Assembly: GCA_007133095.1 (NCBI GenBank)
Contig: SLNK01000032.1
Span: forward strand, 1 to 9,636
DNA length: 9,636 nt
Reading direction: 5' to 3'
DNA from: Candidatus Peregrinibacteria bacterium
GTDB lineage: Bacteria; Patescibacteriota; Gracilibacteria; UBA1369; LOWO2-01-FULL-3
Below the pieces are notes generated by a model. The model worked only from the letters and a program-made list of their open reading frames with translations, was not told the origin of the DNA and made no database searches. The number at the start of each line of letters is the position of its first letter. Positions within the stretch are counted from its first letter, which is position 1. The position numbers were made by a program, and so were the translations under genes. Below, piece after piece: positions 6,345 to 9,636 of the stretch.

Positions 6345-6794
6345 ATGAGCAAACTATACGCAAAGAACAAGAAGGCCTTCCACGATTACGAAATTCTGGA
6401 AACATTTGAAGCCGGAATCGTGCTTAACGGAGACGAAGTAAAATCCATAAAAGCAAGTCAGGCAAACTTAAAAGGATCGTTTGTGGATGTGGAAAAAGAA
6501 GAAGCCTTCATCAACGAAGCGCACGTTTCAAAATACAAACATTCCGCCCGCAAACACTTCGACCCCACCCGCAAAAGAAAACTCCTTCTGCGTAAACCAC
6601 AGATTGAAAAAATAGAACAAGCGATAACCCAAGAAGGTGTAACCGCCGTGCCGCTGGAACTTTACGCAAAACAAGGTCTGATAAAAGCAAAAATCGGAAT
6701 CTGCCGCGGAAAAAAACTCCACGACAAACGTGATGTTCTTAAAAAACGCAGCCAGGAAATGGAGATAAAAAGAGAGTTGAAAAAATATCAGTAA
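6345..6794 (+). CDS. smpB: SsrA-binding protein SmpB
   Basis: SmpB binds tmRNA and delivers it to stalled ribosomes for trans-translation in the cytoplasm. The 149-residue protein has the typical length and motifs: N-terminal NKKAFHDYEILETFEAGI, GDEVKSIKASQANLKGSF, the AHVSKY and KRKLLLRK segments, PLELYAKQGLIKAKIGICRGKKLHDKR split across the barrel, and a basic C-terminal tail (KKRSQEMEIKRELKKYQ) that enters the mRNA channel. It lies 67 bases after the ATPase gene on the same strand and no terminator is visible between them. The start ATG 6345 matches the family N-terminus; upstream bases (AGTTAGAAATAA) contain no Shine-Dalgarno sequence. The tmRNA gene itself is not in this window. Confidence 0.96.
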   Translation: MSKLYAKNKKAFHDYEILETFEAGIVLNGDEVKSIKASQANLKGSFVDVEKEEAFINEAHVSKYKHSARKHFDPTRKRKLLLRKPQIEKIEQAITQEGVTAVPLELYAKQGLIKAKIGICRGKKLHDKRDVLKKRSQEMEIKRELKKYQ

Positions 6795-6805
6795 CACCGT
6801 ACAAT
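6777..6805 (+). promoter_or_regulatory. Candidate promoter for nadE-nadM-mutase genes
   Basis: TTGAAA (6777-6782) lies in the last codons of smpB and is followed, after exactly 17 bases, by TACAAT (6800-6805). Each box has one mismatch to consensus. The expected start near 6812 leaves a leader of about 18 bases before ATG 6830, with no Shine-Dalgarno sequence. It would allow the NAD genes to be expressed apart from smpB. Confidence 0.5.
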
Positions 6806-6829
6806 CCGTCTCCTTAAACAATTCGCACC

Positions 6830-7582
6830 ATGCACAACATTTACACAAAAATTCTCGCTTCAATAAATAAATATTTCAAAGACGCTCAAAAAGAAAAAGC
6901 CGTGATAGGCGTGAGCGGAGGAGTAGATTCCGCGCTTGCCCTTAAACTGGCCGTGGACGCACTTGGTCCGGACAAAGTAACGGCGGTTTTGATGCCGGAA
7001 AAAGGCGTGTCCTCGGAAGAAAACTTCCAACACGCAAAAGCGCTCTGCCAGTTCCTGAAAGTGGAGAACTTCATTGTTCCCATCAACAAATACCTCATGG
7101 ATTTTCTGGCACTACCTTGGAAACCTTCGAATTTAGCTCAAATGAACACGAAAGCGCGCGTTCGCATGGTGATTTTATACAGCTTCGCAAACACAAAAAA
7201 CGCTTTGGTTTTAGGGGCATCGAACAAAACGGAACTCGAGCTGGGATACGGAACAAAATACGGAGATCTGGCCGCAGACATAGAAGTTTTAGGAGATTTG
7301 TACAAAGAAGACGTCTACGCTCTGGCGGACCATATCGGGCTTCCAAACGAATTTATTGAGAAAACACCTTCCGCGGAACTGTTTTCGGGACAAACGGACG
7401 AAGAAGATCTTGGGATGACATACAAAGAAGCCGACACAATTCTGAAGAAAATAGAAGAAGGTTTTAACAAAGACGAGTTGATAAACAAAGGATTAAGTCC
7501 TCACGCCGTCCACAAAGTCTTCCGCTTGCGTGAAGACAACAGTCACAAACTAAAGCCCCCGTTCACAATAAAAGCAAAGTAA
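6830..7582 (+). CDS. nadE: Ammonia-dependent NAD+ synthetase
   Basis: NadE amidates nicotinic acid adenine dinucleotide to NAD+ using ATP and ammonia, the last step of NAD synthesis in the cytoplasm. The 250-residue protein has the ATP-pyrophosphatase P-loop SGGVDS (29-34), ASNKTE (130-135), GYGTKYGD (139-146), GDLYK (155-159), PSAEL (180-184) and GQTDE (187-191), and the C-terminal SHKLKPP region. No glutaminase (CN-hydrolase) domain is fused, so free ammonia is the expected nitrogen donor. Length is typical for the short bacterial form. It starts 35 bases after smpB and ends 11 bases before nadM, which carries out the preceding reaction, so the two form a functional pair. Confidence 0.95.
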   Translation: MHNIYTKILASINKYFKDAQKEKAVIGVSGGVDSALALKLAVDALGPDKVTAVLMPEKGVSSEENFQHAKALCQFLKVENFIVPINKYLMDFLALPWKPSNLAQMNTKARVRMVILYSFANTKNALVLGASNKTELELGYGTKYGDLAADIEVLGDLYKEDVYALADHIGLPNEFIEKTPSAELFSGQTDEEDLGMTYKEADTILKKIEEGFNKDELINKGLSPHAVHKVFRLREDNSHKLKPPFTIKAK

Positions 7583-7593
7583 ATTTCGGCGCC

Positions 7594-8118
7594 ATGCAAA
7601 CCGCGTTATTCGTAGGAAGATTCCAGCCGTTTCATAAAGGCCACCTCCAAACAGTCTTAAAGATTCTGGAAGAAAACGATCGGATAATAATTGTAATGGG
7701 AAGCACGGAAGAAAGCTTTTCAGGGAGAAACCCGCTAACGACCGAGGAACGAACCCTTATGATAAAAGAATCCCTCAAAGAAGCGGAAATTCCCGAAAAA
7801 ACATACAAAGTCATTCCTGTCCATGACATAAACAACATAGAGAGATGGGTGGAGCATCTTAACAAACACGTTCCTCCATACAACAGAGTCTACACCGGCT
7901 CCAAACTGGTCGAAATTTGTTACGAAAAAAATCCGGGTCCAAAAATAATCAAACTGAATAGGACCTCTCTCCCGATAAGCGGCAGCGAAATACGCAAAAG
8001 ATTGATAAAAAACGAAAATTGGGAGAATATGGTGCCAAAAGCCGTCGAAGCTTTACTGAAAAAATGGGACATCCCGGAAAGGCTGAAAGAAAGTTCCAAA
8101 AAAGAAACCACATCCTAA
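7594..8118 (+). CDS. nadM: Archaeal-type nicotinamide-nucleotide adenylyltransferase
   Basis: This enzyme joins ATP with NMN or nicotinic acid mononucleotide to give NAD or its deamido form. The 174-residue protein begins with the nucleotidyltransferase signature GRFQPFHKGHL (8-18, with H14 and H17). It continues with GSTEESFSGRNPLTTEER, PVHDINNIERWVEHL and ISGSEIRKRL (128-137), and ends with a helical VPKAVEALLKKW...ERLK segment. This order matches the archaeal NadM family rather than bacterial NadD. Placement directly after nadE (11-base gap) suggests the pair converts the acid mononucleotide to NAD. The last 10 residues (KESSKKETTS) form a polar tail of no clear function. A related pantetheine-phosphate adenylyltransferase is less likely, given the archaeal NMNAT-like middle and C-terminal motifs. 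Confidence 0.88.
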   Translation: MQTALFVGRFQPFHKGHLQTVLKILEENDRIIIVMGSTEESFSGRNPLTTEERTLMIKESLKEAEIPEKTYKVIPVHDINNIERWVEHLNKHVPPYNRVYTGSKLVEICYEKNPGPKIIKLNRTSLPISGSEIRKRLIKNENWENMVPKAVEALLKKWDIPERLKESSKKETTS

Positions 8119-8128
8119 CCCCCTCATC

Positions 8129-9550
8129 ATGGAAATAAACCCACATATTTTTCGTGCCTATGACATAAGAGGAGTCGCGGCTCCGGACGGCACCGATTTA
8201 ACGGAGGACACTGCGTACCTGATAGGGAAGGGAACGGGCACATACATGCGTCAACGATACGGAACCAAGAATATGGCCGTGGGCTACGATGTCCGTCTAA
8301 GCGGCCCAAAACTGAAAGAAGCGTACATCAAAGGGGTAACGGAAACGGGAATAGATGTGACGGACATCGGACTGTCAATCTCTCCTTTTGTTTATTGGGT
8401 AGTTTGCGTGCAAAACGGCCACGGCCTTCCGTTTGATTCCGCCACAAACATCACCGCAAGCCACAATCCCAAAGAATACAACGGCTTCAAAATCGTGGGT
8501 AAAAACGCACATTCAATCTGCGGGGACGAACTCCAAAAAATCCTTGAAATCATACAAAACAACGATTTTATTTCCTCTCCCAGAGCGGGAGTTGTCAATA
8601 AAGCGGATTTAAAAGAAGAATATCTGAACGATCTGCTAAGCAAGGTAAATATGAAGCGTGGGCTGAGAGTGGTTGTTGACGCCGGAAACGGAGCGGCATC
8701 AACCTTTGCTCCGGAATTTTTAAGAAGGCTGGGATGTGAAGTTACAGAGCTTTACTGCGAACCGGACGGCAACTTCCCCAACCACGAGGCAAACCCGGAA
8801 GAGCTGGAAAACATGCGGGACTTGATTGAAAAAGTAAAAGAAACCCACGCACACATCGGGATTGGTTTTGATGGGGACGGCGACAGGATAGGGGTTGTTG
8901 ATGAAAACGGAAAAATGTACTCCTCCGACTTTCTATTATTCTTATTAGCGAGAGATCTTTTGACCCGTATTCCGGGAGCGAAAATAGTTTTTGATGTAAA
9001 GGTGTCACAGGTGATTATAGATAAAATGGAAGAATACGGAGCAATCCCGATAATGAGTAAAACCGGACACAGCTTTATAGAAAGAAAAATGAAAGAAATC
9101 GGCGCCCCGCTTGCCGGCGAAGTTTCCGGCCATCTGTTTTTCGCGGAAAATTATTACGGTTTTGACGATGCGCTTCTGGCGGCGGGAAAAGTATTGGAAA
9201 TCCTGAGCGCGGACTCCCATCCCCTGTCACAAAGATTTAACGAACTGCCGCGAGTCTACACAACCCCGGAAGTCAAAGCTCCATGCCCGGACGATAAAAA
9301 ATTCGAAATCGTGAAACAACTGGTTGATCACTTCACAAAAAAATATGACTGCATAACGATAGACGGCGTCCGCATAAACTTCGATTACGGAACCTGGGCG
9401 GCGATAAGAGCCTCAAACACCAGCCCAAACCTGACCTTGCGCTTTGAAGCCGAAACCCCGGAAAAGCTGGCGGAAATCCAAGAAATAGTGGTTGAAGAAC
9501 TCCGCAAACACCCGGACATCGGCCTGGATTGGTACCAAAATGGTACCTGA
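8129..9550 (+). CDS. Phosphomannomutase/phosphoglucomutase (AlgC/ManB type)
   Basis: This cytoplasmic enzyme interconverts hexose 1- and 6-phosphates, supplying sugar nucleotides for surface glycans. The 473-residue protein has the four alpha-phosphohexomutase domains. FRAYDIRG is at 8-15, the phosphoserine loop TASHNP at 109-114 (S111), and the Mg2+ loop DGDGDR at 248-253. The sugar-binding GEVSGH is at 330-335 and the phosphate-binding RASNTSP at 427-433. The stretch before the phosphoserine loop (VCVQNGHGLPFDSATNI) seems about five residues longer than in typical members. The gene starts 10 bases after nadM and is probably in the same transcript. The final residues (YQNGT) and the TGA stop are encoded by a GGTACC-containing repeat, so the native C-terminus may have been altered. 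Mannose versus glucose specificity cannot be told. Confidence 0.93.
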   Translation: MEINPHIFRAYDIRGVAAPDGTDLTEDTAYLIGKGTGTYMRQRYGTKNMAVGYDVRLSGPKLKEAYIKGVTETGIDVTDIGLSISPFVYWVVCVQNGHGLPFDSATNITASHNPKEYNGFKIVGKNAHSICGDELQKILEIIQNNDFISSPRAGVVNKADLKEEYLNDLLSKVNMKRGLRVVVDAGNGAASTFAPEFLRRLGCEVTELYCEPDGNFPNHEANPEELENMRDLIEKVKETHAHIGIGFDGDGDRIGVVDENGKMYSSDFLLFLLARDLLTRIPGAKIVFDVKVSQVIIDKMEEYGAIPIMSKTGHSFIERKMKEIGAPLAGEVSGHLFFAENYYGFDDALLAAGKVLEILSADSHPLSQRFNELPRVYTTPEVKAPCPDDKKFEIVKQLVDHFTKKYDCITIDGVRINFDYGTWAAIRASNTSPNLTLRFEAETPEKLAEIQEIVVEELRKHPDIGLDWYQNGT

Positions 9551-9560
9551 CCCCATTAAA
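9529..9560. repeat. GGTACC double-palindrome element at the mutase 3' end
   Basis: TTGGTACCAA (9529-9538) is a perfect palindrome. GGTACC recurs at 9542-9547, followed by TGACCCCATTAAA. The two copies can pair as a 6-bp stem with an AAAAT loop. Read in reverse it gives TTTAATGGGGTCAGGTACC, which from memory resembles short dispersed palindromic repeats seen in many genomes, some linked to IS200-like REP transposases. The repeat contains the last codons and the stop codon of the mutase gene. Confidence 0.4.
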
Positions 9561-9636
9561 TTTATCGCGTGAAAATAACCGAGTTCATATCCAAACGTCT
9601 TTGGTATATGTAAACCGGAAAATAGTCTTCTCCTCT
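9551..9636. other. Gene-free right end with an imperfect hairpin
   Basis: No coding region can be supported here. CATATCCAAA (9586-9595) pairs with TTTGGTATATG (9600-9610) around a CGTC loop, ten base pairs with a single bulged T at 9605. No T-run follows directly, so it is a weak terminator candidate. It may instead belong to the same small repeat as the GGTACC element. A GTG at 9569 opens only a 14-codon frame ending at 9613. Confidence 0.45.

Noticed and set aside
7117..7359. Plus-strand 80-codon frame inside nadE
   Set aside because: It overlaps the conserved NadE motifs in another frame and is Arg-rich without family resemblance.
9548..9550. TGA recoded as glycine (Gracilibacteria/Absconditabacteria code)
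   Set aside because: TGA appears only at natural gene ends (mutase and the hypothetical gene) and never inside the conserved genes; recoding would run the hypothetical gene into the antisense of the sortase gene.
9569..9613. Small peptide gene starting at GTG 9569
   Set aside because: Only 14 residues, no ribosome binding site, overlapping a hairpin, and no resemblance to known leader peptides.

Overview
The window looks like chromosomal DNA from an uncultivated, small-genome bacterium, most likely of the Candidate Phyla Radiation (Patescibacteria). This is inferred from the gene set and from memory of such genomes, not from a marker gene. Supporting signs are a sortase-anchored, Cys-rich surface protein built from SpaA-like and DUF11-like repeats, an archaeal-type NMN adenylyltransferase, compact proteins with short intergenic gaps, and start codons that consistently lack a Shine-Dalgarno sequence. 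TGA is used as a stop by two genes, so the standard bacterial code fits. No rRNA, tRNA, CRISPR array, phage gene or transposase gene is visible.

Region 1 (1-2488, + strand) is a cell-surface module. The window opens inside a large exported protein: an ice-binding-like (DUF3494) domain, two prealbumin/Cna_B-like repeats, two DUF11-like repeats, an FPSTG sorting motif, a transmembrane helix and a basic tail. A perfect 16-bp hairpin follows, then a membrane-anchored sortase that is probably its attachment enzyme. A 24-bp perfect palindrome lies inside the sorting-signal coding sequence.

Region 2 (2501-3550, - strand) holds an orphan hypothetical gene with a near-consensus promoter placed so that its mRNA should be leaderless, and a CDP-alcohol phosphatidyltransferase (PgsA type). 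Region 3 (3620-9550, + strand) is a co-directional run: a SERCA/PMR1-like P-type cation ATPase, smpB (trans-translation), nadE and an archaeal-type nadM (the last two steps of NAD synthesis), and a phosphomannomutase/phosphoglucomutase. A promoter-like sequence at the end of smpB probably starts a nadE-nadM-mutase transcript. The mutase gene ends inside a small GGTACC repeat, and the last 86 bases hold an imperfect hairpin but no recognisable gene.

Most of the window is housekeeping metabolism and membrane biology. The parts most worth a second look are the surface protein/sortase pair with its palindromic DNA, the SD-less and leaderless start architecture, and the repeat that supplies the mutase stop codon. 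I did not find convincing evidence for a wholly new defence or mobile system.
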